Of a DNA stretch of 64,000 nt, positions 45,355 through 56,500 are shown one piece after another. A program made the position numbers and the translations under genes. The notes below the pieces were generated by a model that saw only the letters and a program-made list of their open reading frames with translations, was not told the DNA's origin and did not search any database. Origin of the DNA: Mactromeris polynyma. Its lineage: Eukaryota; Mollusca; Bivalvia; Venerida; Mactridae. The stretch covers positions 17,040,860 to 17,104,859 of the forward strand of contig JASFXZ010000005.1 in the NCBI GenBank assembly GCA_032209605.1. Direction: 5' to 3'. Positions within the stretch are counted from its first letter, which is position 1. Every line of letters begins with the position of its first letter.

Positions 45355-46013
45355 AATACTACACATAATGTACCAGTTATAACCAACGACCAAGTTTCTA
45401 TTCATCGATATTTAGTAATCTTATAATATTAAAAACGGATTTGACTTGAACGTAAAAAACTGGCAGTGTGATGGCTAACATAAAAAGGGAAACTCTTTAA
45501 ACTGGTGATCTCTCAATTCACCGCATTCTTCCTCTAAAGTGCTTCATTGAAATAAATATCACATTAGCTGATATCTGCATCATTTTAATATGAAAAAGTT
45601 GTGCATTGCGATGTCAGCAAATTGCTGCTGCACACGATCGCCGACACAATAGAAAATCCCAATCAATACTGTATCTCCCAATGTTCTTTTCAAGCCAAAA
45701 AGCAGTAGGTTCGAATATTTCATTTTAGACATAACATTTAATTTACCGGTTGATATATGAACGTAGAAATCGTCCAAATAGTGTTCGCCCTTACACAATT
45801 CTTGGCATTCAGTCTAATCGTCTATGTAATACAATGTATGTGTGCACTTTATTCTGCTGCTTAAGTGTCTGATCTGTCAGAATTATTAACTCAAATTTGT
45901 TATATTATTATATCTTTTTAACTACATAGATTTGACTCCTATATAAATATTTTAACTGTAATAAAAAAATTGTGACGAATTTTGGTACAATATTTAAATA
46001 ATGCAATGGATGT
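45355..46013. other. AT-rich sequence, no supported gene
   Basis: A 72-codon minus-strand ORF (45580-45798) has no motif. Nothing else was recognised. Confidence 0.4.
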
Positions 46014-46489
46014 TTTAAAGATGTATCTTGCTCATCTGAACCTAAACACATTAATGGGCTTCATCCAGTATTGTTGTTACATAGTCTAAAACATCATTAA
46101 TAAAAACCATTACCATGTATTAAATAAGTCACGTGATAAGTGGTGAGACATGAAATCTATCGGGGAGGAATAAATTGGACTTAAAGGTTGTTTAAGAGCT
46201 GTTTTTGAAAGATATTTTTGGATGGTGATATAATTCAATAATTCAAAATATATAAAAAAAATATTGTTTAATCATACATGTATTACTAACAGACAAAACT
46301 AGTAAAAAACACCCGCTTGTGTTATATTATGATAATACAAGCGTCTTTTTTCGACAAATACAGAGAAAGACATTATGAATATATTCTTTGATAATGCACA
46401 TTTATTGAAGTTTTAACTAGATAAAGTATATTTTTCATGGTTTGTTTAGGTAAAAAGATAACAACAAATTAGCATAATTAATCTTTAAG
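46014..46489 (+). mobile_element. TIR element, family A, with about 120 bp of extra sequence
   Basis: It begins TTTAAAGATGTATCTTGCTC and ends AGCATAATTAATCTTTAA. Between CATTACCATGTATTAAA and TTGTTTAATCATACATG it carries extra sequence (about 46120-46250) absent from the other copies, with no clear TIR. Confidence 0.75.
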
Positions 46490-46528
46490 TGTATAGTTCT
46501 TAATTTAATAGTATGCACGATACATGAT

Positions 46529-46610
46529 ATAGCTCATATTTGCACAAACATACAGACACAACTTGTACATACATACAAAAGGTTTAACAACATTATTTAG
46601 GGCCCTCCAC
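46529..46610. repeat. Dispersed repeat shared with 59190-59265
   Basis: TTGCACAAACATACAGACAC, CAACTTGTACATACATACAA and TAGGGCCCTCC recur at 59190-59265. It may be a minus-strand LINE 3'UTR, because the other copy is followed on that strand by CAATAAATTATGATC. Confidence 0.6.
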
Positions 46611-46615
46611 TACAT

Positions 46616-49600
46616 ATGGCAGATTATAACTAGCTAAAACGTGGTTTATTTGTGCGTAAGAAATTTTAGATTTATGAAACTAACTACATGAAAAAAGCTG
46701 TATACCGTTATTCGATTGCTGCCAGTACCTTCTACGCCGATCCCGCTTACGTAAATAAATTATATAACAGTGACACTTGGTAATTATTCGAATCTATTAC
46801 TATTTTTAATAAAAGTTTGTACTTCTTGAAATAACACTTCATTCTGAGATTTGTGTGCACTAAGAGGATGAAAGACTCTTGTATTTATAAATAGTGTTCG
46901 CCTCTGAATTCATGATTCGGTTTGCGCAGTGCAAACTGGAAGCACTTTTTCAATACTTCTAGTGTTCTAAATTGTATTTTTTATCAGAATGACCAATTTC
47001 AATTAACATATTTCTAAAGGATTTAAAAATGAAGACTAGAATGGAAGACTGGACTTCATTTGGCGATTCAAATTGAAATCAACATTCCATCACACACTGT
47101 GTGTCAAAGTTACCGATTCCAATTGCGCATTGAAAACTGGAATTCAGTGGTGCAATGATATCGTCAACAAGAAATAAGTTTGACAAATAAACATGTCCCA
47201 AAACATGGATAGGTCACCTTGACATTAGAGCTTGAGACTTTGTATACATTACACCATAATGTCATGGTGAACTTTATACCAAACGTTTTCAAATATTCTA
47301 GATGAAAGATAGTTATGGATCGAACACAAGATAGATATTTGTAACCTTAGATTCCTAGTGTGTCCACGACTACTCCCCTATGTTGGCCTAGTTAAAGTTA
47401 TAATGAGCTTCAAAGAACAAGAATCATTCATATCACGCTATTTTAAGATCTCTGGATGGATGGCAACGTTAAAACAGGACATGAGATAGATCCCATCAAC
47501 TGCTGCTCCCTAAGTGGAATAGCATTGAGCTTAAGCAAAAAAAACTAGGTGTTTTGTGACCCCCGTCATGGTGTGGTGACCATTTATGTTTTAAGATTTA
47601 AAAATACCCTTACGTATGCATTAGCTATGGACCGGACAAACACTTTCGAACGAACGGACGGAACCTCCGACTTCTATATTCGCAGTCACAAAGAAATCAG
47701 TCCGCCATTAGAAGCTAAAATACCGTCATGTATTTCGGAACATTCAAACTATATGCCTGTGATTATAGTACTGCACGTCAACTTTTCCAAAAGCGTATTC
47801 AGACTCGAGACAGAGTTCCCAGCTGGACATGGCGTGCTTTCCGTCGATTTCTCTACAATGTTGAATGTCACAATCGGCGGTATTATATCAACGTCGTCCC
47901 ATCGATTGATACTGATACTTGCAATAAAGTTATGTCTATTTAAATCTCTTTCTTTGCTGCAATTCTTGTTTACTATGCACGTCGTTCTGCATTATTTGTT
48001 GTATTGCGCTACTGGTGCGATAATTGTTTTTTAAAACTGTCAATGTTTTGTGGTAGACAGTAGAAATTGAAATTCGATATAAAATTCTAACATTATTAAT
48101 CGAACCCAAGTCTTGTCATGTAAGCTTAGTGGACCGTGCGACGATCCCTTCCAAATCATGCCCCGGGAGGTTTTATAAACAGGAAATGCATGCTCAATCT
48201 GTATTAAGCTTGAAATAAGAACAAGGCATTACTAATATTGATAATAATCAAAGGACTGAAGTTCCCGGGAAGCGCTTCCAAGTCAAGACTGCACGTTTTC
48301 CATATTCGGGTAAACCCACTGGCCAAAAATGACACAACTAATCCAGATAAGCCATTTATATCAAGACGCTTGCCATTCCACAATTGATATATCCCTGATA
48401 AACTCATAATACTGATCACATCTATACTAAAATCAGTGGACTTTACGTGTACTTTTTTCTTGAGACCATCCGTTTGACGATGATAGCAATGAGACGATAA
48501 TACGCCTCAAAAAAGCGTAAACGTTCATTCGAAATTGCAGATAAGTTGGGTTTTTTTTCAGACTGCTTCACATCGAATCTTCTTGATTTCTCATACGATT
48601 CTGTGCAAAACATTGTAGAATTCCCAAGTCAACAATATACGCTTGAAAAGAGGAGACACCTTAATGTATGTGTCTTATCAGACAATACGAGACAATTAGG
48701 GGTGTAGGTTGTGCTGTGACATTTATCACGAAAAGCATATCTTTTAACGATAAACAATTCAAATTTACTGATCCACTTGTGACATTTTGTCAATTGCTAT
48801 GACTTTATCGTTCCAACATCCACGATATAGGATTGCTTTTTGTGCAATCACTTGACATAAAGACGACAAGCATCAAATGTTTATTCCCTTAATCAACTAT
48901 TGATTATTTTGACTACAGACATCTACGTTCTATGAGCATTTCGAACGTAATCTAGCACCGTATTAAAAACTATTGTATTATTACAACATTCGTTATTAGT
49001 ATATGTACAATACGTATAATGATTGTATTAGCGTTTACTATAGACTTGAATGGCCTTATGAGCTTTAGATATAAGGTGCCGTACTACTTAAGATATGTGT
49101 TTCCTCCCAGTGTGTGTCTACTTGAATATATACGTCAAATGTCTTAGAAATTTCAGTTTCTACAATCTATGTTTGCGAACAAGTGAACGAACAGTGGCAA
49201 CCAAACTTCGCTTATTTGCTCAATGCCCGATGTTGCAATTTACAAATAATACGAAATGTTGCGAAATATCTGTATTATTTTAAGCGCGTTCCACAGATTT
49301 ACCGACAATAATCATTCATTGAAGGACAAACCAAAGCCCACGCTTTTCTTCTCGTTCGTTTCTGCACAACATCTGTCGCAAATCTTACATTTACGTATAT
49401 TGATAAAATGGATACATGTAGTTACCAAAGAATGTTACACCGTGCACTTCTAGGGTTATGCTTATCATTCGTACTATCTTGATTAAATCGATTTTACAAA
49501 CACATAAGCGTAACTTAATGAAATGTTTCTTCGTTTGAAGTAAGACGAATTAGACGAAAACTTATTTCCCTTGGTAAGAATTCTCCGGTAGGTGTCTCTT

Positions 49601-50175
49601 GTGTATTTGCACGAGATTTTGTGTAAGTATAAGTAACGCTAGAAGGTTGTCGAATAAACGAGGTCCGAATGTATGTACGTTTATTACAAAAAAAAACGGA
49701 ACAAATAAGCCAACATCATAACATGCGTGAAGATACTGGTGCGTTGCTTTGTGAATTTCTACTAATAAAGCAACAATGTTTGTAATCATTCTAAATCTGG
49801 CTGTCGACCTAGACGAAAAATGTCAGTCAAAGTCGTGCTTTAAGTGCTTTAGACCGGTATGTCATAAGTTGGCAACAACGACATTTGGGGGATAATAAAG
49901 CCAATAGTGGCGGGATGACCGTCTTTTTTTGAACGATATAAATTAATGCTGTATGACTGCGTAATAACAAAATTTCATTGTTTATGAACTATAACTGTCA
50001 TAACGATTTTTAACAATTTAGAAAGTTTCAGCTTCTGTCTGAATGCTGGTCGATGGGAAGATGACTGATATTCATTATAACTTAAAAATACTAAGATTCC
50101 GTCTGGACAAATAACAATTATTTTGTGGTACAATGTCGTGTAAAGTGATGTTCTACTGATGCATTACAATACTAT
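46616..50175. other. Mostly unique AT-rich sequence upstream of the exon; no supported gene
   Basis: The longest ORF (47549-48034, GTG start; 135 codons from the first ATG at 47627) shows no domain, only a hydrophobic C-terminal half. At about 48455-48525, TGAGACGATAATACGCCTCA and the neighbouring bases match, as reverse complement, the region 17000-17100. Several small ORFs are chance-like. The region probably lies within the gene's upstream intron or intergenic space. Confidence 0.4.
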
Positions 50176-50695
50176 ACTACTCAAAACTTGCTAAGGACCA
50201 CCTGTTATTATTTCGGTTCAAATATATAAAGCTGTTAAAAGAAATTAAAACTGCTTATCATTGTCAAGAGTATGTGGCCAGGCATTGTGAGACAATATTA
50301 GCATTTTGTAAGAAAAGTTAACATCACATAATCTGACGTCAAAATGACGTCAATATAAAGATCAACATTTCTTGATAGCACATATCAAAAAGAAACAGTT
50401 CAATTTTGATATTCCTTAGTCAGACATAAATGTGACTGGAAATCAAGCTAAATACTGGAGTTTCATACTTCTCATTGGAAGTTGTTCTTGAGTTATAGCC
50501 CTTGGCATTATGCAAGGAAAATCACATTAAAGTAATTTTCTGGTACAATCCTAGTCAACTTGTATAATTAATTTTTGAAATGGACAATTTAGCCTTGTAT
50601 CATTATAGCCAGTGTACAATTTCGCCGAATTTGAAGGCCTATGCGAGGACATATTAGTAGTAGCCTTAGGTGACCCTTAGCAAATTTTGAGTAGT
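50176..50695. mobile_element. 520-bp TIR element (ACTACTCAAAACTTGCTAAG ends)
   Basis: The left ACTACTCAAAACTTGCTAAG and the right end (reverse complement ACTACTCAAAATTTGCTAAG) form an inverted repeat that continues into GACCACCT / GGTCACCT. TA dinucleotides flank both ends. It is non-coding and lies about 570 bp upstream of the exon at 51265. Confidence 0.75.
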
Positions 50696-51264
50696 ATATA
50701 TATTATTTTGGTTTACGTATTAATATAATTTAAATAAAAGAACACCTAGCAGAATGTTAATTTTGATTTACGAATATCGTAACAGAAACAGAAACAATAA
50801 CCATATAGCGAATTACAGCCTTGGAACTGTCAGTAAAAAATACTGGGGGTTTAAATCGATTTAACAGCTAGCTAACATCACACCTTATCGCTACATGGTT
50901 ATTGATTTCCAACATATATACATAAATTGACTAAGTAGGCAGTAACTAATCATTAAAATAAACCAACCATCACGTACATATCAACAGACATACAGTAACT
51001 AATCGAGCACGGAGGAACAAGCAGCCTTATACTGACCTTGTTCCCCGTACGACTGTTTAGTGTGGTTGTCTGGATGTTCGTTTGTTTCTGTATTAGTTAG
51101 ACAACGTATATTTACAGGAATAGAATAAATTTTATAGAATTAATATTTGTGAAACCGGGCTTTGAACTGTATCCGTTGCCATCTATTCTATGCTTCATCT
51201 CAAATGTTTATTATATTTGTATTATACACTTAGTTAGTAATTAGAATTTTCATCTCTTTTCCAG
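50696..51264 (+). other. Putative intron end with strong 3' splice site
   Basis: The stretch ends TTTTCATCTCTTTTCCAG (AG at 51263-51264), a clean pyrimidine tract plus CAG acceptor followed by G. The upstream exon it would join was not found. The interior is AT-rich without ORFs. Confidence 0.55.
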
Positions 51265-51832
51265 GTTCAATTACATCAGCATAAACTCCATTGACCAGAA
51301 GGAAACATGCAGTAGTTCCGATATCCATGTGAGAACGACGCCGCGCAATTAGCAGACTGGAAGTTGAAAGGAATGTTTTAAAAACAGCGCACATCACCAA
51401 GAGTAGCGTCTGGGAGTGTGTAAAGGTGACCGCTCTGAGTGAATGGTCGTTTCTATACGATACAAGTAGAAAAAGTGGACAAATTAAAACATTTCTAATT
51501 AGAGTGTTAATTTGTCATACTATTCATGTAATGTTACCAATTTCTGGCCTCGTATACCGCTGTCCTTTGGCATGGATATTATAACATCATTGCGTACAGT
51601 AGTGTTGTGAATGTTCGTAAGATCACCTACAATGTTGAAATGTACGCCGTATCAGGGATAAAATAACAGCGCATAATAAAAATATGATGGATTATTTTTG
51701 ACAGATTGATAGAAACCGGATGTTAAATATTCTATGAAGTGACATCAGAAATTCGAGCAATGGATTCTAAAGTTATTGTAAAATATCTACTTATCATATG
51801 GACTTCGGCTTTAACGATGGGTGTTTGCAAAG
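51265..51832 (+). other. Exon with 5'UTR and first coding residues
   Basis: It is bounded by the acceptor CTTTTCCAG|GTTC at the left and the donor AAAG|GTAAGTTA at the right (GT at 51833-51834). The first 495 bases contain many stops in all frames and a few short upstream ATGs, as expected of a 5'UTR that could dampen translation. The coding start is at 51760. Local base composition is less AT-rich than the flanks between about 51300 and 51480. Confidence 0.6.
51760..51832 (+). CDS. First coding exon of a secreted or membrane protein (signal peptide)
   Basis: ATG at 51760 sits in a good context (GCA before it, G after). The 24 codons read MDSKVIVK, then the hydrophobic YLLIIWTSALTMGV, then CK, and the exon ends after one base of the next codon (phase 1) at a consensus GTAAGT donor. 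A charged start, a 14-residue hydrophobic core and a short polar end are the layout of a signal peptide, and a signal-peptide exon ending in phase 1 is common in genes for extracellular or receptor proteins (established knowledge). The mature protein is not visible in this window, so no family can be named. Alternatives: a chance ORF beside chance splice-like sites. Confidence 0.6.
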
Positions 51833-53222
51833 GTAAGTTAAATAATAATATTATATTGGTAGTTTTAACGGCATTTCAAACTATACGTTAGTTACGTAAG
51901 ATTGTCAGTACTTTCAACTATGTAAGGTTTTTTATCTAAAGTATCTTCCTTCAAAAGTAACACATCCCCAGTCTAGGTTTCCTCTCACCATCTCCTTACA
52001 CGCATGTTCAGGTAAGACCACTCTAATACTCATCATCAAAAAACTTAACTAATCTTTTTTCCATAAGTTTCTGGATCACATGAGACAACTAAATGCAAAA
52101 TATTACAAAGTTTGACCTTGCCGTTTTAAGGATTTACAAGTTTTACGATTAAACCGACTTGCTTTGAGGGGTCACAAATTCCACTCATGGTCTTCATGCA
52201 AACAATTTGTTTTAGTTTATTAGCCTATTTTATCATGTGTTTGTATTTTTGTTAAAAAAGAAAGTGCTAGTGATCTTATAAGGAAAAATAATCGAAAATA
52301 ATATGCTCTATAAAAAATAAAGGTGGTACTTCACATGCATACACCCTCCTGTAAATTAAGTGACTTTTTAAGTCACAATAAGAAATACCAATTTTCAATG
52401 TAGCATAATCATACACAATAACGTGAGAACTCTACCCAAATGGACATCAAAATTATCCTCAACACCTCTTCAACAAAATGTAAAACTTTAACCGTCCAGT
52501 TTTGCTTTGATAACATCTTGTAATATACATGCATTACATTTGACCATGCAGAATTTGGAGAAATATGACATTTTTTAGAAACCAATTGATATAATTTATA
52601 TTTTATAATGCTCTATCAGTTTTGTTGACAAAACAGTCTGTAAAACAAGAAATGTAATGGAAAAATCAAAGAACAAAATTTGGGCCTTGATTTGATCCCA
52701 GGATCTTTCGCACGTAAGACAAGAGGCTTTCTGATATGTTCATTCAATTTAAGAGTAATTGTATATGAATATAACAATGTCTTTATACTATAACTGCGTT
52801 TTTTTTATTGATCGAATACACTATATGTTAATGGAAACAATCTGAAAGATATAAGGCTTGAGAATTTTTATAACATCAACCATAGGATCTGATCGTAAAT
52901 ATATCCTTTGTCAATGTTATTAATAGGAATTCAAGCCAGGGATAATGGCTTGTTTATTTGTTTCAAGACAATGTATTCTATCTTATATGTAAATGAGATC
53001 CCTACAATAAATGTATTCATTAGGACTGTGACCTATCTAACTCTTTATGGTATTGTTCCCTCATAATTGACCTAGTAAATAAAATATTCATGTCATCGAT
53101 TGAAAAGTTCCTTGTAAACAATAATCTGTATATTTGCATATTGATATCGTTGATTTACATTTGCATGTCGTTGGTTTGTTGATAAAATTGGACGTTATAG
53201 TGGAGGAAGATGTTGTAATAGG
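51833..53222 (+). other. Start of putative intron; no feature recognised
   Basis: It begins with the GTAAGT donor. The sequence is AT-rich; TTGATCCCAGGATCTTTCGC at about 52690-52710 may be a worn SINE head on the minus strand. No exon-like open frame with splice sites was found. Confidence 0.4.
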
Positions 53223-53420
53223 TGTACTGCTGCTGTTGTTGTTGCTGTTGTTGCTGCTCTCCTATGGAGAGAGGTGTTAAGTTGTGTGTTGTTGTTGTTG
53301 CTGTTGTTGCTGCTCTCGTATGGAGAGAGGTGTTAAGTTGTGTGTTGTTGTTGTTGCTGTTGTTGCTGCTCTCGTTTGGAGAGTGGTGTTGTGTTTGTGT
53401 TTGTGTGCTGTTGTTGTTTT
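53223..53420. repeat. 56-bp minisatellite rich in GTT/GCT triplets
   Basis: Three copies of a 56-bp unit: a TGTTGTTGTTGCTGTTGTTG block, then GCTGCTCTCGTATGGAGAG and GGTGTTAAGTTGTG. It is followed by a diverged GTTTGTGTTTGTGTG run. The poly-Cys/Val/Leu frames through it are by-products of the triplet repeat. Confidence 0.9.
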
Positions 53421-54501
53421 TGTTGTTATTTTTGTGTTTAGATACCAGTGTTATGTGGAGGATGACGCTGGCTTAATGATTCTGTTCAGTCAAATTTGCT
53501 TAATGTGTACCATTTAAAACCTGCTGATTTTATTTAAGGCGTGTTTGTTCCAGTAGAGACTTTATGTATTTGTGCCGTCTTGTCGTGGTGCCTGAAGTGA
53601 GGATGATTTAATGGTAATTTTGTAAAGGTTTGAAATGTCAGGTAGTGTGTATAATATTTTTATGCAGATGATGCTAAGTGAAGGATGTTTCTGTGTTGAA
53701 AATGGTGTGGAGATTTTGTGAATGCATGAAAGGTGTTGATGCAATAATACACATGTTGAATAGATTATTTTTTGTATTTCGCGGTGTCATTGTTGGTAGT
53801 ATGCTTTTCAGGAAACATATATAATTTTAACTACACGTGTAATGCAATCTTTAACCAAGTTGTAGTCACTATCGACTGTTAGGAGTAACTAAGCATGCGT
53901 CATCATGTAACGTATTCAACCAGATAATGATAAAGATTTTGCAACAGCTGCTTCAGAAAACAACATACAGTACTATGAAGTGCAAGTAATTATTTATGAT
54001 TATGTAATTTCCACAACGGTCACTGGCAAATTAACTCGTTGAGAAGAAGTAAAAGCAACTATTTATTCCAGCCACCAACTTAACCATCTGTTACATGTTT
54101 TCAGATAATATGTCTAAGTACTCATTGTGATGATCGTGTTATGTTATTTGCCGAGAACTTATGTTACCACCAATGTTAAAGGAGTGCTTATGATATCATC
54201 CAGACAGGGTTAATCCGTCTTGTAATTTCCTGTATAAGAAGATATAGAATTAAGTTGAAGACGTATCCTGCTATAACTGGCTTTGTGAAAATATCGCATT
54301 TGCAAATGTTTGGCAATAATTGGATATGTCCTTGTTAACATCGGTCGGTATGATGGCTAGGATTTGAGCGCATCCGATAAATCCATTTTTCTTTCAAGAC
54401 AAAATTGCTACCTTGCAACACTTGTTAATTGTTGAAATCACATTTTGTATCCTAATGAGTTATATGTTCTTATTCATTTCATATACATCGGTAGATGCGA
54501 T
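53421..54501. other. AT-rich sequence in the putative intron, nothing recognised
   Basis: No TIR, SINE, array or exon-like frame was seen. Confidence 0.4.
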
Positions 54502-54718
54502 ATAAGCTCTAATCTCCATCTAAGTTGTGTTTTTACTTACAAGTATCCATATTACGACCAAAGTAATCATCTTATACTTAGGTCAACTCATAAAGACATA
54601 TACAAAGTCTATAAGCTCTAATCTCAATCTTAGTTGTGTTTTTACTTTTAAGTATCCATATTACGACCATAGTAAACTTGTTATACTTGATCAACTAATA
54701 AAGGCATATACAAAGTCT
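54502..54718. repeat. 109-bp tandem duplication
   Basis: ATAAGCTCTAATCTCCATCT ... CATATACAAAGTCT occurs twice head to tail, with about ten percent divergence by eye. It lies just before a TIR element. Likely a replication or recombination duplication. Confidence 0.9.
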
Positions 54719-54729
54719 AAATGAGCGCC

Positions 54730-54953
54730 GCTGTAAGATTTACAACCTCTTCATTAAGTGACGTCATTTCCAGAAAACGTCACATGTGACGTCACCATGT
54801 ACAGACAATAAGTTATATTTGCCCCAAAATGCAATATGAAAACAAAGTGACCATATGGAGTAAATAGTGTTTCACGCTTGCACATAGTGACATCACATGT
54901 GACGTTTTTCTTGAAATGACGTCACTTACAGAAGAGGTTGGAAATCCCATAGC
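54730..54953. mobile_element. TIR element carrying TGACGTCA sites
   Basis: The left arm (GCTGTAAGATTTACAACCTC, then AAGTGACGTCATTTC and ACGTCACATGTGACGTCAC) and the right arm are inverted repeats over about 75 bp each, with few mismatches. The element is 224 bp and non-coding. Three perfect TGACGTCA palindromes (54759-54766, 54787-54794, 54917-54924) and two diverged ones are part of the arms. Confidence 0.85.
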
Positions 54954-55316
54954 AGGGCCCAAATGGCATTTGGTACGTGATCGACTGGAGATCTGTGTGG
55001 GGATGTCTTGTTTTGTGCACGTGGTATTTCATGTGATGGTATTTTCTACTTACCTTTGAAGTGAATATATGTCTTGATAATAGTCGAGTTTCAGTTACGT
55101 CTTCAATAGAGGGTTATATATAGCTGAAATATATACGAGGCTTGTTAGGACATAATAGAGACAATATATTTTAAATGGAAGAGATGTTAATTTCATATTG
55201 CACCATGGAACTTCCACTTATTTACTATCTAAATTCCAAATAACAATGTGTTGGCATGACTAACTTGCTGTCAGTGTCTGTCCGAAGTGGATCAGTCCGC
55301 CAGACCCGAGCGCTCC

Positions 55317-55344
55317 GACGTCATCATCGTGACGTCATGCAAAT
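55317..55344. promoter_or_regulatory. CRE plus octamer motif
   Basis: CGACGTCAT is followed by TGACGTCATGCAAAT: a perfect CRE palindrome (TGACGTCA, 55330-55337) overlapping by one base an octamer ATGCAAAT (55337-55344). Such sites bind CREB/ATF and POU proteins in animals. Function here is inferred from motif match only. Confidence 0.35.
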
Positions 55345-55484
55345 GTCAACGAACGTTAGACGTATTTATCCACGCAGTCATTCCTTCTCAAATAGACATC
55401 ATCCAGCCGAATAAACTTCATTTATCCTGTCACTTGCCGTAATTTCGACCCGATAACAGGGTGTCTGATATGTTTTGCTTTAGC

Positions 55485-55535
55485 AGGTCACTTGGTCACA
55501 TGACTTTTATCTCACGTCACATGACCACGTGACTA
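55485..55535. promoter_or_regulatory. E-box cluster
   Basis: GGTCACATGAC, TCACGTCACATGACC and CCACGTGAC occur within 45 bp. CACGTG and CACATG flanked by GT/AC resemble bHLH-ZIP (USF/TFE-type) sites. Tentative. Confidence 0.3.
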
Positions 55536-56358
55536 GCCGGACTATTTTTGGTAAATTATCGCGATGTTATCTTACTAAAACAATGGATCTTTTCCCCAAA
55601 ATGGTTCTGTTTTCATTCAAACAATGCTTAATCTTATCCGTTACTCGGTCTGCATTTTGACCCGAATTTAAGTGCATACTGGAACACGTAGTAAACAACG
55701 TAGTCAAACAAATTGTCGGCTGTTTACACCATTGGAACAAAATCATGTCGGACATTTGAGTCTGTCTGCGTTTGAACTCATCAGGGATGACCGTGCGATC
55801 GAGGTTCTCACGATAATAACGTATTGATTAGTAGCAATAGCAGTACGTATCCCATCCATCTTCTCAATTTAAGAGTCCCGGTTTCATCCATTTGTGTGGA
55901 AAATTCCTTTGCGATCGTAAATGACGCTGATAGACTGAATCAACTTGTTTCCTTGTTTTCTTGTGCTGTTTTTAATGTCCAAATATTCATGAAATAAATG
56001 TAAATATCACTTCTGTGGCACTTGACATTTCTCAGCATTTGTAAACAAACCATGGGAAATTGCGTATGAACTAATTGTTATGTTTAATTTTTGACTCTTA
56101 CTAAATTGTTGCAAATACTTAGATTTTCCTGAGTTATGCTCATCAGATGTTCGCAAACGCAGATAAATTCATATTGCCACTGAAAATGTGTCAGACTCAT
56201 GGGAACTATTTTATCTTGGCGTAAGGTGCTAACCACACTTATATTCAATACGGCACGAGATGTTCAATACGTCACACACAATTTAGGAGATGTAACTCGG
56301 TATTATTTAAAATTGAAGGCATTTCCCCTTTCTTAACACAAAAAGTGACAGGATAAAT

Positions 56359-56500
56359 AGAATAATAGGTTAGTGACGTGGAATAAGAAAGTTTATCAGG
56401 CTCGGCTCCGGTAGTAATCGGATGAGCCGAAGCTCACCCGATAAATTCCCCCGCCTTGCCTGATAAACTTTCTCATTCCACGTCACTAACCTATTATTCT
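56359..56500. mobile_element. 142-bp near-perfect foldback
   Basis: The arms AGAATAATAGGTTAGTGACG ... GTTTATCAGGC and their reverse complement are about 48 bp each with roughly three mismatches, separated by a loop of about 46 bp. It could be a very small TIR element or the template of a stable hairpin RNA. No second copy was noticed in this window. Confidence 0.8.

Larger units (their letters stand above)
54954..56358. other. Putative intron with clustered regulatory-like motifs; no ORF of note
   Basis: A richer base composition than the surroundings is visible at about 55260-55560, holding CRE, octamer and E-box motifs (listed separately). No recognised repeat family. Confidence 0.4.

Noticed and set aside
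47549..48034. 161-codon ORF with a hydrophobic C terminus
   Set aside because: It needs a GTG start (135 codons from the first ATG), has no recognised domain or conserved spacing, and an overlapping frame is equally open. Kept only as a remote possibility.
53222..53517. Cys- and Val-rich ORFs
   Set aside because: They are translations of GTT/GCT triplet repeats in a minisatellite.
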